A program made the position numbers and the translations under genes. Under the pieces are notes generated by a model. That model saw only the letters and a program-made list of their open reading frames with translations. It made no database searches and had not been told where the DNA came from. DNA of 64,000 nucleotides, from the NCBI RefSeq assembly GCF_900111835.1, contig NZ_FOJP01000003.1:202653-266652 (forward strand), in the 5' to 3' direction. Shown here piece after piece: positions 37,951 to 46,587 of the stretch (positions within the stretch are counted from its first letter, which is position 1; the number at the start of each line of letters is the position of its first letter). Source of the stretch: Metapseudomonas otitidis. Lineage in GTDB: Bacteria; Pseudomonadota; Gammaproteobacteria; Pseudomonadales; Pseudomonadaceae.

Positions 37951-38403
37951 TTATGGGTTGCCGGGGAATTCCCGGCTGCAGACGAATCCTTCGCCGTTCC
38001 ATTCGAATAGCTTGGCGCCCATCGCCTCGCCGGCGCGGACGTCCACCACGAGGTAGGTCACGGGGTGGATGGGCTGTCCCATGAACAGCGCCTTGTCCTC
38101 GTCCTCACGGCTGAAATAGGCCCCGACGTCCGGGTGGGAGTGGTAGATGACGCGCACCGGGTTGTCCCCGCGCAGGCTGCGGTTGAGCAGCAGCGTGTCA
38201 GCGACGGCGAAGGTGTAGCCGTTGGCGGCACTGCGCCGGTACACCTCGGGGCTGCGCTCGTTGAGCTGGTTCTGGATGTTCTCGCCACGGTGCACCCGGG
38301 CATCGGCGAACACGAAGCCACAGCACTCTTCGGGGTAGGTCTCGGCGGCATGGCGGTAGATGGCGCCGAGGACCTCGGCGCTGAAGACGTCCTGGTCAGC
38401 CAT
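37951..38403 (-). CDS. JAMM/MPN metalloprotease (Mec/QbsD-like)
   Basis: A 150-residue JAB1/MPN zinc peptidase. The full JAMM motif is visible: Glu26 (EECCGF), His88-Ser-His90, Ser98 and Asp101, with exact HxHx7SxxD spacing. Bacterial members such as Mec and QbsD trim residues from the C-terminus of ubiquitin-like sulfur carriers. The adjacent fused UbL-E1 protein, with Gly-Gly inside the chain, is the obvious substrate, but cleavage is inferred. The gene is 3 bp from the exporter gene and is part of the same operon. Confidence 0.9.
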   Translation of the reverse strand: MADQDVFSAEVLGAIYRHAAETYPEECCGFVFADARVHRGENIQNQLNERSPEVYRRSAANGYTFAVADTLLLNRSLRGDNPVRVIYHSHPDVGAYFSREDEDKALFMGQPIHPVTYLVVDVRAGEAMGAKLFEWNGEGFVCSREFPGNP

Positions 38404-38406
38404 GGG

Positions 38407-39351
38407 TCAGTCCTTCTTCGCCAGGAACTTTTCCATGGGCACCTTGGTGATGGCGAAGCCGATCAACAGCAGCGAGGAATAGAACGCCAGGTCACGGGAG
38501 ATGGTGTGGCCTTCGTACCAGGCCCCGATGATCACCGCGAACACCGGGAAGATGATGAAGACGAAGGACAGGATTACCGGGTTGAGGCGCTTGAGCAGGA
38601 AGAAGTACACGATGAAGCCCCCCACCGACGCGCACAGCCCCAGGTAGGCCAGCGCCCCCCAGGAACGACCGCTGATGGCGCCGAAATCCGGCTGCTCCAC
38701 GCCCAGCCCCACGAGGAACAGCATCAGGCCGGCCAGGCCGATGGGCAGGGTGTTGTAGGTGATGACGCTGATCTCCGCGCCTTTCTTCTTGGTCACCACG
38801 TAGCACAGCGCATGCATCACGGCCGCCGCGAGGATGGCCAGTACGCCGACGGCCTCGGAGTGTTCCAGACTCAGCCCCTGCCCGCGCAGGATCATGAACA
38901 GGCTGCCGAAACCGATGGCGATGCCCACCACCTGGGAGAGGTAGATGCGCTCCTGCAGGAACAGCGAGGAGAAGATCAGGATGAACACCGGCATGCAGCT
39001 GAACAGCAGCGCGGTGAGCCCGGAGGAGACGTGGGTCTCCCCGTAGTTGAGCAGGTAGTACGGCACGCTGAAATAGCACAGGGTGACGAACACGAAGAAG
39101 CCGAAGCTGCCCCGGGGGAAAAAGATCGAGTCGCCACGGATCAGGGCGAAGCAGAGGAACAGCGGGAAGGCGATGAGGAAGCGCAGGCCGGAAGCGGTGA
39201 GCGGTGGCACGGTTTCCACGGCGATCTTGATGCCCAGCCAGGTGGTGCCCCAGCTGAGGCACACGGTCAGGAACAGCAGGCTGGTGACCAATGCCCCCAG
39301 CCATTGCTTCCTGGATTTGCTGGTGTTTTCAATTACCGCGGACATTGGCAT
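38407..39351 (-). CDS. EamA-family transporter (DMT superfamily)
   Basis: A 314-residue membrane protein with about 10 hydrophobic spans and two EamA repeats (WGTTWLGIKIAVETVPPLTA opens the first). Members such as YdcZ/RhtA/EamA export amino acids including cysteine and threonine. It is the first gene of the six-gene sulfur-carrier operon, so export of its product is likely. AAGGA precedes the ATG. It is divergent from a MocR regulator, with operator-like repeats between them. Confidence 0.85.
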   Translation of the reverse strand: MPMSAVIENTSKSRKQWLGALVTSLLFLTVCLSWGTTWLGIKIAVETVPPLTASGLRFLIAFPLFLCFALIRGDSIFFPRGSFGFFVFVTLCYFSVPYYLLNYGETHVSSGLTALLFSCMPVFILIFSSLFLQERIYLSQVVGIAIGFGSLFMILRGQGLSLEHSEAVGVLAILAAAVMHALCYVVTKKKGAEISVITYNTLPIGLAGLMLFLVGLGVEQPDFGAISGRSWGALAYLGLCASVGGFIVYFFLLKRLNPVILSFVFIIFPVFAVIIGAWYEGHTISRDLAFYSSLLLIGFAITKVPMEKFLAKKD

Positions 39352-39376
39352 GATGACAATCCTTCGTAGCTGCTAA

Positions 39377-39478
39377 ATTGACCCCTAAAATCCAGGTATC
39401 AATCACTGATTGACACGGCTCAATCAGGCTATTAGGACGAAAAATGGCTGTCAAACCAATTATTGACACGGTGTCAAT
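39377..39478. promoter_or_regulatory. Repeated ATTGAC operators between the exporter operon and the MocR gene
   Basis: ATTGAC occurs at 39377, 39409 and 39462, and ATTGACACGG is repeated exactly 53 bp apart. Two near-perfect palindromes coincide with them: TCAATCA-C-TGATTGA at 39399-39413 and ATTGACAC-G-GTGTCAAT at 39462-39478. The latter lies inside the first codons of the MocR gene. MocR/PdxR proteins bind repeated half-sites of this kind, so control of both divergent units by the MocR product is likely. Confidence 0.65.
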
Positions 39479-40868
39479 CCTGAAAGACGCACTGAATTCC
39501 GGGCAGGGCGCCAAGTACAAGCGCCTCGCCGGAGCGATGGAGATCAGGATCCTGGAAGGGACGATCGAAGGCGGCTCCAAGCTGCCGCCCCACCGCAACC
39601 TGGCGGACCGGCTGGGGGTCACCATCGGCACGGTGAGCCGCGCCTATGCCGAGCTGGAGCGAATGGGGCTGGTGGTGGCGCGGGTCGGCGACGGCACCTT
39701 CGTGCGGCGTCGCGGCCTGGAGCGCAAGCGCGACGAGGGCTTCCGCAACTTCATCGAGGAGGCGCCGGAGCTGTACGACATGAGCCGGAACATGCACATC
39801 CCCGGCCCTGAAACCGCCTTCCTCGCCCAGAGCCTGATGGACCTGGCGCGGGACCCGCAGACCCTGCGGGAACTGGCGCTCTATACGCCGGACGCCGGCT
39901 TGCCGCGCTACCGCCAGGCGGGCGCGCACTGGCTCGGCCACGGCGACTTCCAGCCCCAGGCGGACCAGGTGCTGTGCGTGAACGGTGGCCAGCACGGGCT
40001 GCTCTGCACCCTGATGGCACTGGTGCGGGCCGGGGACACCATCGTCACCGAGCAGCTCACCTACCCCGGACTGATCACCGTGGCGCGCATGCTCGGCATC
40101 AAGCTGCTGGGCGTGGACATGGACGAGGAAGGGCTGGTCCCGGAATCCCTCGACGAGCTGTGCCGCAGCAACCGGGTGTCGGCGCTGTACTGCACGCCGA
40201 CCATCCAGAACCCCACCACGGCGGTGCTCTCACCGCAGCGGCGGGAGACCATCGCGCGGCTGTGCCGCGAGCACAACCTGCTGATCATCGAGGACGAGGC
40301 CCACGCCGTGCTGGTGGAGGACCGCCCGCCGCCGATGACCCACTACGCGCCGGAGCGCTGCATACTCATCAGCAGCCTGAGCAAGGCGGTGGCGGCCGGG
40401 CTGCGGGTGGGCTACCTGCATGCACCGACCACGCTGGTCAGCCGCATCGCCGCCGCGTTGCGCGCCACCTGCTGGATGGCCACGCCCCTGGCGCTGGAGC
40501 TGTCCACCCAATGGATCGAAAACGGTACGGCGAGCAAGTTGCTGCACCAGCAGATCGCCGAGATCGGCCGGCGCAAGGCGCTCGTGGAAGGCTTGCTGGA
40601 CGGGCTGCAGTACCGCACCCACCCGCAGAGTCCGCACTTCTGGATCGAGGTGCCGGAGGCCTGGCGCGCCTCCGACGTGGAGGCCGACCTGAAGCTGCGC
40701 AACTACCTGATCACCGCCGCCGAGACCTTCGCCGTCGGCCGGGCGGCAGTGCCCCAGTACGTACGGGCCAGCGTCAGCAATGCCTCCACCAGCGACCAGT
40801 TGCTGTACGACGGTTTCCTCGCCCTCGCCAGCACCCTGCGCCACGGGGCGGAACGTTTCGAAGCCTGA
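39444..40868 (+). CDS. MocR/PdxR-type GntR regulator with aminotransferase domain
   Basis: A 474-residue regulator joining a GntR winged HTH (about residues 10-90, with LPPHRNLADRLGVTIGTVSR) to a fold-type I aminotransferase domain (about 115-465). The PLP lysine lies in SSLSKAVAAGLRVGYLH. Such proteins sense amino acids or PLP adducts and control neighbouring genes. It is divergent from the exporter/JAMM/UbL-E1 operon, its likely target. AGGA is upstream of the ATG. Confidence 0.9.
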   Translation: MAVKPIIDTVSILKDALNSGQGAKYKRLAGAMEIRILEGTIEGGSKLPPHRNLADRLGVTIGTVSRAYAELERMGLVVARVGDGTFVRRRGLERKRDEGFRNFIEEAPELYDMSRNMHIPGPETAFLAQSLMDLARDPQTLRELALYTPDAGLPRYRQAGAHWLGHGDFQPQADQVLCVNGGQHGLLCTLMALVRAGDTIVTEQLTYPGLITVARMLGIKLLGVDMDEEGLVPESLDELCRSNRVSALYCTPTIQNPTTAVLSPQRRETIARLCREHNLLIIEDEAHAVLVEDRPPPMTHYAPERCILISSLSKAVAAGLRVGYLHAPTTLVSRIAAALRATCWMATPLALELSTQWIENGTASKLLHQQIAEIGRRKALVEGLLDGLQYRTHPQSPHFWIEVPEAWRASDVEADLKLRNYLITAAETFAVGRAAVPQYVRASVSNASTSDQLLYDGFLALASTLRHGAERFEA

Positions 40869-41393
40869 TCAGCGCCAGTGGCGCTGCTGAACCTTGCGGG
40901 CGCGGCCGACACCGGCCAGGCGCCCCAGGCCCAGCGCCAGGCTCTCCAGCAGCCAGGCCAGGAGGAAGGCGCAGGCCAGGCCCCAGCCGATGGCCTCGGG
41001 CACCAGCAGCACCTGGTAGCTGTAGGCATTGGCGGTCTCCAGCAACAGCTCGCGGTCGGCCCCGCTCAGCACGTGCCAGGTGCGTGCGTACCAGGCCCCC
41101 TGCATGGCCTGCCATTCCCGCTGCAGCAAGGCATCGCGGTTGACCAGGGTGGCGACGCTGTCGGCGTCGCTGCGCATCACCGGGTCGTCGCTCTGGCGGT
41201 AATGCGCCACCAGGGCGTCCAGGTTGCCGTCGAAGAAGCGCTTGGCCGTCTCACGGAACCCGGCCAGGGCACGCTCGGCTTCCAGTCGGTGGGCCTCCAC
41301 GCGCTTGGCGTAGTCATCGACGAATCCGGGAATCTGCACGCCGACCAGCAGCCCCAGGGTGAACAGCACCAGCCTCAGGTAGCTCCTCAGCAT
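40869..41393 (-). CDS. DUF2937 family membrane protein
   Basis: A 174-residue protein with two hydrophobic ends (about residues 5-25 and 138-160) flanking a helical soluble region. It matches the DUF2937 family by layout (LVLFTLGLLVGVQIPGFVDDY at the N-terminus). Function unknown. It ends exactly next to the convergent MocR stop and is last in a minus-strand group of four genes. Confidence 0.75.
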   Translation of the reverse strand: MLRSYLRLVLFTLGLLVGVQIPGFVDDYAKRVEAHRLEAERALAGFRETAKRFFDGNLDALVAHYRQSDDPVMRSDADSVATLVNRDALLQREWQAMQGAWYARTWHVLSGADRELLLETANAYSYQVLLVPEAIGWGLACAFLLAWLLESLALGLGRLAGVGRARKVQQRHWR

Positions 41394-41406
41394 CGCCCCT
41401 CTCCTC

Positions 41407-42180
41407 TCAGGTCTGGCCCGAGGCCAGGCATTCGCCGCGTCGCCACAGGGCCCAGGCCCCCGGCTGGTAGCGCGTCCAGGTTTCGTTGTCGGTGAGCGGC
41501 TCGGTGGCGATCACCGTCACCACGTCGTCCGGGGTGGTCTCGGCCTGGAAGTCCACCGTCAGGTCGGCGTCCTTCAACCGCGCCGGGCCGAAGGGCGCAC
41601 GGCGGGTGATGTGGGCCAGCTTGGTGGAGCAGAAGCAGAACAGCCAGTCACCGTCGCTGACCAGGGCATTGAACACACCCCGGGTGCGGTACTCGGAACA
41701 GGCCTGCACCAGCACCGGCAGCAACACCTCCACCGGCACCGGCTCCGGGAAGCCCTGGCGCACCCGGTTGAGCAGGTCGCAGAAGGCCGCCTCGCTGTCG
41801 GTATCGCCCACTGGGCGGTAGAAGCTGGGAACGGGCTGGAAGTCGGCCAGTTGGCCGTTGTGGGCGAAGCACCAGTTACGCCCCCAGAGCTCCCGCACGA
41901 AGGGGTGGGTGTTGGCCAGGCAGACCTTGCCGACGTTGGCCTGGCGGATATGGCCGATGACGGTCTCGCTCTTGATCGGGTAGCGCTGCACCAGGCGCGC
42001 CACCTCGGAATCGACGCTGGCCGACGGGTCCTGGAACAGGCGCAGCCCCCGCCCCTCGTAGAAGCCGATGCCCCAACCGTCACGGTGGGGCCCCGTGCCG
42101 CCGCCACGCTGCATCAGGCCGGTGAAGCTGAATACGATGTCGGTGGGGACGTTGGCACTCATGCCGAGCAGTTCGCACAT
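41407..42180 (-). CDS. Class II glutamine amidotransferase (YafJ-like)
   Basis: A 257-residue Ntn-type glutamine amidotransferase. The N-terminal nucleophile Cys2 follows the initiator Met ([13 protein letters not shown]). [20 protein letters not shown] and [11 protein letters not shown] complete the active-site region. No synthase domain is attached, as in YafJ. The acceptor reaction is unknown. It is 3 bp from the HIT gene. Confidence 0.88.
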   Translation of the reverse strand: MCELLGMSANVPTDIVFSFTGLMQRGGGTGPHRDGWGIGFYEGRGLRLFQDPSASVDSEVARLVQRYPIKSETVIGHIRQANVGKVCLANTHPFVRELWGRNWCFAHNGQLADFQPVPSFYRPVGDTDSEAAFCDLLNRVRQGFPEPVPVEVLLPVLVQACSEYRTRGVFNALVSDGDWLFCFCSTKLAHITRRAPFGPARLKDADLTVDFQAETTPDDVVTVIATEPLTDNETWTRYQPGAWALWRRGECLASGQT

Positions 42181-42183
42181 GGA

Positions 42184-42630
42184 TCAAGGCTCTCGTTTCA
42201 TGGCCCGCCGCAACAGATCGGCTTCCCGTTCCAGGCGCGCCTGGAGCGCAGTGCGCCCCAGGGGCAGGAAACGGGTCAGCGCTCGCCACAACAGGCCCGC
42301 CAGGTCACCCCGGCGTCTTGGAATCAGGTGGAGGTGCAGGTGGGGCACGTGCTGGTTCGCATCCGGCCCGTCGTTCACCAGCATGTTGATGCCCTGTTCG
42401 CCAAGGCCAGCCCGGCGCATCGCCGCCATCAGCTCATCGGCCAGGGGCAGCAGGCGCGCGCGGGCGCTCTCGGGCAGGTCATGGAGATACGGCGCATGCT
42501 GCCGGGCGACCACCAAGACGTGGGCCGGGCGCAGGGGGAAGATATCCAGCAGCACCAGGAAATCCGCTTCCTCGTGCAGCACATGAGCCGGCGCATGGCC
42601 ACCGGCGATGGCGCAGAACACGCAATCCAT
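42184..42630 (-). CDS. HIT-family hydrolase
   Basis: A 148-residue histidine-triad protein. CVFC at the N-terminus is the zinc/CxxC part, and the catalytic triad is HVPHLHLHLIPR with His97, His99 and His101. Such proteins hydrolyse nucleoside phosphoramidates or dinucleotides. The C-terminus is longer and basic. It is between two other conserved genes in the same direction. Confidence 0.9.
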   Translation of the reverse strand: MDCVFCAIAGGHAPAHVLHEEADFLVLLDIFPLRPAHVLVVARQHAPYLHDLPESARARLLPLADELMAAMRRAGLGEQGINMLVNDGPDANQHVPHLHLHLIPRRRGDLAGLLWRALTRFLPLGRTALQARLEREADLLRRAMKREP

Positions 42631-42669
42631 CGGGCACTCCCTGGCGAATGAAAGGGTCCTGCTGCGTGG

Positions 42670-43161
42670 CTAGAGGCGCGGTTCGATCCGCAGGCGGCGG
42701 TCGCCACGGGCATCGGTGCGGGTGTCGAAGCGGGCATCCCCCTCGCGCTCCATCAACTGGCGCAGGGTGGGCTCCTCGTCGTCCACGGGCTCCTCGGCCG
42801 GCCGCTCGCGGGCCGCACGGCGAGCCTTGATCGCCCGCTCGATGGGCCAGCGGATGGCCACGAAGACCAGGTACAGCACGAAGCCGATCATGCCGTACAT
42901 GGCCAGGTCGGAAACCGCCTTCCAGGCGTTGTTGCCCACCTTGAACACCATGTCCAGCGCCGTCACCGCCACGGCGGGGGCGTACAGGTCGCGACCCGGG
43001 TCCACCGGCGTCGGGGTCAGCAGCAGCACCGCCACCACCAGGCGCACCGGCTCACGCAGCCAGCGCCACATCCAGCCAGTCGCACGGAAGCACACCAGCA
43101 GGCAGCCAAGGGCCGCCACGGCGTAGGCACCCCAGGCAAGTAGGTAGTCGTGTTCGTTCAT
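42670..43161 (-). CDS. Conserved membrane protein of unknown function
   Basis: A 163-residue protein with about three membrane spans in the first 110 residues (LAWGAYAVAALGCLLVCF, VRLVVAVLLLTPTPVDPG, YGMIGFVLYLVFVAIRW) and a charged cytoplasmic tail (EEPVDDEEPTLRQLMERE). It is divergent from oligopeptidase B (99 bp between starts) and is followed by the HIT gene. I recognise no domain. The chosen ATG begins MNEHDYLL. Confidence 0.75.
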   Translation of the reverse strand: MNEHDYLLAWGAYAVAALGCLLVCFRATGWMWRWLREPVRLVVAVLLLTPTPVDPGRDLYAPAVAVTALDMVFKVGNNAWKAVSDLAMYGMIGFVLYLVFVAIRWPIERAIKARRAARERPAEEPVDDEEPTLRQLMEREGDARFDTRTDARGDRRLRIEPRL

Positions 43162-43260
43162 TGGCTTCCGTGGCATGGCGGGCAAAGGGGCGCTTATGAT
43201 AGCGACTTTTCCCCGCTCCGGCGTCCCCCCGCCGTCGCCCGCCGCACCCGAGAGGACCTC

Positions 43261-45297
43261 ATGTCACACGCCCCCATCGCCCGAGCCCAGGATGGCGCCG
43301 ATCCCTACCGCTGGCTGGAAGAACGCGACGCCCCCGAGGTGCTGGATTACCTGAAGGCCGAGAACGCCTGGCTGGACGAGCAACTGGCCGACCAGGCCGA
43401 CCTGCGCGAGCGCCTGTTCCAGGAAATCCGCGGCCGCATCCGCGAGACCGACCTGTCCCTCGCCACGCCCTGGGGTCCCTACCTTTATTACCAGCGCACC
43501 ACTGCCGGCGATGAATACCCGCGCCACTACCGCTGCGCGCGCCCACAGGACGGCTCGCTGGACATCGACCCGGCCACCGAGCAGTTACTACTGGACCCGA
43601 ACGCGCTGGCGGACGGCGGCTTCCTCTCGGTCGGCGCCTTCAGCGTCAGCCCCGACCACCGCCTGCTGGCCTACAGCCTCGACACCAGCGGCGACGAGGT
43701 CTATCAGCTGTTCGTCTGCGACCTCGTGGACGGCACCCTGCATGCCCTCCCCTTCGAGGACTGCGACGGCAGCATGACCTGGGCCAACGACAGCCGCACG
43801 CTGTTCTTCGGCGAGCTGGACGAGACCCACCGCCCCTTCCGCCTGCACCGTTACCGCCTGGGCGAGGCCCATGCTGAACAGGTCTTCGAGGAACCGGACG
43901 GGCGCTTTTTCCTCGGCTGCCACCGCGCCAGCTCCGAGCGTCAGTTGCTGCTGGACCTGTCCAGCAAGACCACCAGCGAAACCTGGGTGCTGGACGCCGG
44001 GACGCCCGATGCCGACTTCCGCTGCATTGCCCCCCGCGAGGAAGGTCACGAGTACTACGTCGACCACGGCCAGGTCGACGGACGCTGGTGCTGGCTGATC
44101 CGCAGCAACCAGGCCGGCATCAACTTCGCCCTCTACCTGGCGGAGGAGGCGGACCCGAGCCGCGAGCACTGGCAGGAGCGTATCCCTCACGCCCCGGAGC
44201 GCATGCTGGAGGACCTCAGCCTCAACAGCAGTGCCCTCACCCTCAGCCTGCGCGAAGGCGGCCTGCCGGTGATCGAAGTGCACCCTGCCGGCGGCACCGC
44301 CTACCGCGTGCAACTGCCGGATGCGGCCTACAGCCTCTACGTGCAGGACAGCCTGGAGTTCGACAGCCCGGTGATCCGCCTGCGCTACGAAGCCCTCAAC
44401 CGCCCCGCCCAGGTCCGCGAACTGCGCCTGGCCGACGGCGAGCAGCGGGTGCTCAAGCAGACGCCGGTGGAAGGTCCGTTCGACGCCGATGCCTACGTCA
44501 GCCAGCGCCTCTGGGCCACGGCAGCGGATGGCACGCGCATCCCCATCAGCCTGGTCGCCCGCCGCGAAACCCTGGGCCGCCCGGCGCCGCTCTACCTCTA
44601 TGGCTACGGCGCCTACGGTGCGAGCCTCGACCCCTGGTTCTCCCATGCCCGTCTGAGTTTGCTGGACCGTGGCTTCGTCTTCGCCATCGCCCACGTACGC
44701 GGCGGCGGTGAGCTGGGCGAAGCCTGGTACCGCGCCGGCAAGCTGGAGCACAAGGCCAACACCTTCGGCGACTTCATCGCCTGCGCCGAGCACCTGCTGG
44801 CGGAGGGCCTGACAACCCGCGAACAGCTGGTCATCAGCGGTGGCAGCGCCGGCGGACTGCTGATCGGCGCCGTGCTCAACCAACGTCCGGAGCTGTTCGC
44901 AGCGGCCATCGCCGAAGTGCCCTTCGTCGACGTGCTCAACACCATGCAGAACCCCGACCTGCCGCTCACCGTCACCGAGTACGACGAGTGGGGCGACCCG
45001 AACCATCCCGAGGTGTTCGAGCGCATCCGCAGCTATGCCCCCTACGAGAACGTGAAGCCCCAGGCCTACCCGGCGCTGCTGGTGGTGGCCGGCTACAACG
45101 ACTCGCGGGTGCAGTACTGGGAAGCCGCCAAATGGGTGGCGAAGCTGCGGGCGACCCGCACCGACGACCACCTGCTGCTGCTCAAGACCGATCTCGGTGC
45201 GGGTCACGGCGGTATGAGCGGGCGCTACCAGGCGCTGCGCGACGTCGCCCTGGAATACGCCTTCCTGTTCAAGGTGCTGGGGCTGGCTGCTGCGTGA
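43261..45297 (+). CDS. ptrB: Oligopeptidase B (S9A prolyl oligopeptidase family)
   Basis: A 678-residue serine peptidase that cuts short peptides after Arg or Lys. It has an N-terminal beta-propeller (about residues 70-400) and C-terminal alpha/beta-hydrolase domain. The triad is Ser529 (GGSAGG), Asp614 (GYNDSRV) and His649 (GAGHGG). It is soluble. The stop overlaps the start of a small phosphatase gene by GTGA, so translation is coupled. The start ATG follows GAGAGGACCTC. Confidence 0.92.
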   Translation: MSHAPIARAQDGADPYRWLEERDAPEVLDYLKAENAWLDEQLADQADLRERLFQEIRGRIRETDLSLATPWGPYLYYQRTTAGDEYPRHYRCARPQDGSLDIDPATEQLLLDPNALADGGFLSVGAFSVSPDHRLLAYSLDTSGDEVYQLFVCDLVDGTLHALPFEDCDGSMTWANDSRTLFFGELDETHRPFRLHRYRLGEAHAEQVFEEPDGRFFLGCHRASSERQLLLDLSSKTTSETWVLDAGTPDADFRCIAPREEGHEYYVDHGQVDGRWCWLIRSNQAGINFALYLAEEADPSREHWQERIPHAPERMLEDLSLNSSALTLSLREGGLPVIEVHPAGGTAYRVQLPDAAYSLYVQDSLEFDSPVIRLRYEALNRPAQVRELRLADGEQRVLKQTPVEGPFDADAYVSQRLWATAADGTRIPISLVARRETLGRPAPLYLYGYGAYGASLDPWFSHARLSLLDRGFVFAIAHVRGGGELGEAWYRAGKLEHKANTFGDFIACAEHLLAEGLTTREQLVISGGSAGGLLIGAVLNQRPELFAAAIAEVPFVDVLNTMQNPDLPLTVTEYDEWGDPNHPEVFERIRSYAPYENVKPQAYPALLVVAGYNDSRVQYWEAAKWVAKLRATRTDDHLLLLKTDLGAGHGGMSGRYQALRDVALEYAFLFKVLGLAAA

Positions 45298-45623
45298 AGG
45301 TCCAGCGCCTGCTGTTCATCTGCGGCCAGAATCGGCTGCGCAGCCCCACCGCCGAGCAGCTGTTCGCCAGCTGGCCCGGCGTGGAAACCGACTCGGCCGG
45401 CCTGAAGGCCGAAGCGGAGACTCCGGTAACGCCCGAGGCCCTGGCCTGGGCGGACCTGATCCTGGTGATGGAGAGCAGCCATCGGCGCAAGCTGGCCGCA
45501 CGCTTCCCCGCCGCGCTCAAGGGCAAGCGCGTGGTCAGCCTGGATATCCCCGACGAGTACGACTACATGGACCCGGCCCTGGTGGCGCTGCTCCAGGCCC
45601 GGGTACCGCCGCTGCTGCGCTAG
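45294..45623 (+). CDS. Low-molecular-weight phosphatase-like protein
   Basis: A 109-residue protein with a tyrosine-phosphatase P-loop near the N-terminus: Cys10-x5-Arg16-Ser (CGQNRLRSPT). It is shorter than usual LMW-PTPs (about 150 residues), and the C-terminal Asp region reads LDIPDEYDYMDPALV. The GTG start overlaps the ptrB stop. The family is seen as LMW phosphotyrosine phosphatase-like; the substrate is unknown. Confidence 0.82.
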   Translation: MKVQRLLFICGQNRLRSPTAEQLFASWPGVETDSAGLKAEAETPVTPEALAWADLILVMESSHRRKLAARFPAALKGKRVVSLDIPDEYDYMDPALVALLQARVPPLLR

Positions 45624-45937
45624 GGCGCCGGCTTCTTCTCGCCGTTGCCCAGCCCCTTGCTGTTGCGGTCGAGCTGTTCCTGCAGCAGCGGAATGCGTTC
45701 GTCACGCGGGTCTGCCTGGCGCGTGGTCGGCGGGTTCACCAGCAACGGCGGACTGCCCGGCGGGGCGGCAGACGGAAAGCTCGGCGGACTGGGCTGGGAA
45801 TAGGGCTGCGGCGTGGCGGTACCGGGCGAACCGGGTGCCGGCGTGCCGGGCGAGCGCAACAAGGGCGGCTGCTGGGCCTGGGCGGCGCAACTGATCGCGA
45901 CCAGCGCGGAAAATGCGAGCACAATGGCGCGCTTCAT
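45620..45937 (-). CDS. Small proline-rich exported protein
   Basis: A 105-residue protein with a signal peptide ending near AQA-QQP, a Pro/Ser-rich middle (residues about 24-70) and a charged C-terminus (PRDERIPLLQEQLDRNSKG). It is low in complexity and probably periplasmic and disordered. No domain is recognised. It overlaps the convergent phosphatase gene end by 4 bp. Confidence 0.7.
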   Translation of the reverse strand: MKRAIVLAFSALVAISCAAQAQQPPLLRSPGTPAPGSPGTATPQPYSQPSPPSFPSAAPPGSPPLLVNPPTTRQADPRDERIPLLQEQLDRNSKGLGNGEKKPAP

Positions 45938-46019
45938 CTGGACCTCCTGCCTTTCGGCATCGACGCCCCCAGTCTAACGGCCAGCTCACGGCTGCCCGAC
46001 CACTCCGACGGAATGCCCC

Positions 46020-46490
46020 ATGACCAACAACGACATACTGCGCAGCCTGCGCTACCTGCTGGACATCAGCGACGCCCGGGTGATGGAGATCATCGGCCTG
46101 GCCGACCAGGAAGTGAGCCTGCAGGAAGTGGCGGCCTGGCTGGCCCGCGAAGATGAGGAGGGCTACCACGCCTGCAGCGACCGGCGCCTGGCCGGCTTTC
46201 TCGACGGGCTGGTCTACGCCATGCGCGGCAAGGACGAGAGCCGCCCGCCCTTCCCCCTCGAACTGCCGATGAGCAACAACCAGGTGCTGAAGAAGCTGCG
46301 CGTGGCCCTGGAGCTGCGCGAGGACGACATCCTCGACATCCTCCGCGAAGCCGACCTGCCCATGACCCGTGCCGAGGTGGGGGCGCTGTTCCGCAAGAAG
46401 GACCACAAGAACTACCGCCCCTGCGGCGACCAGGTGCTGCGCAACTTCCTCCGCGGCCTCACCGCCCGACAGCGGCCTACACAGGGCTGA
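46020..46490 (+). CDS. DUF1456 (YehS) family protein
   Basis: A 156-residue protein made of two similar repeats: MTNNDILRSLRYLLDISDAR at the start and MSNNQVLKKLRVALELREDD at about residue 85. This duplicated helical domain is the DUF1456/YehS family. Function unknown. It is transcribed alone. Confidence 0.88.
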   Translation: MTNNDILRSLRYLLDISDARVMEIIGLADQEVSLQEVAAWLAREDEEGYHACSDRRLAGFLDGLVYAMRGKDESRPPFPLELPMSNNQVLKKLRVALELREDDILDILREADLPMTRAEVGALFRKKDHKNYRPCGDQVLRNFLRGLTARQRPTQG

Positions 46491-46587
46491 GAACCTTCAT
46501 CGGCGCGTCTAGAATTCATCGGCCGGCCACCGGAACCTTGCCGTAACGGCGCCAGTCACACCCCTCGATGACCTCAAGGAGTAGCCG

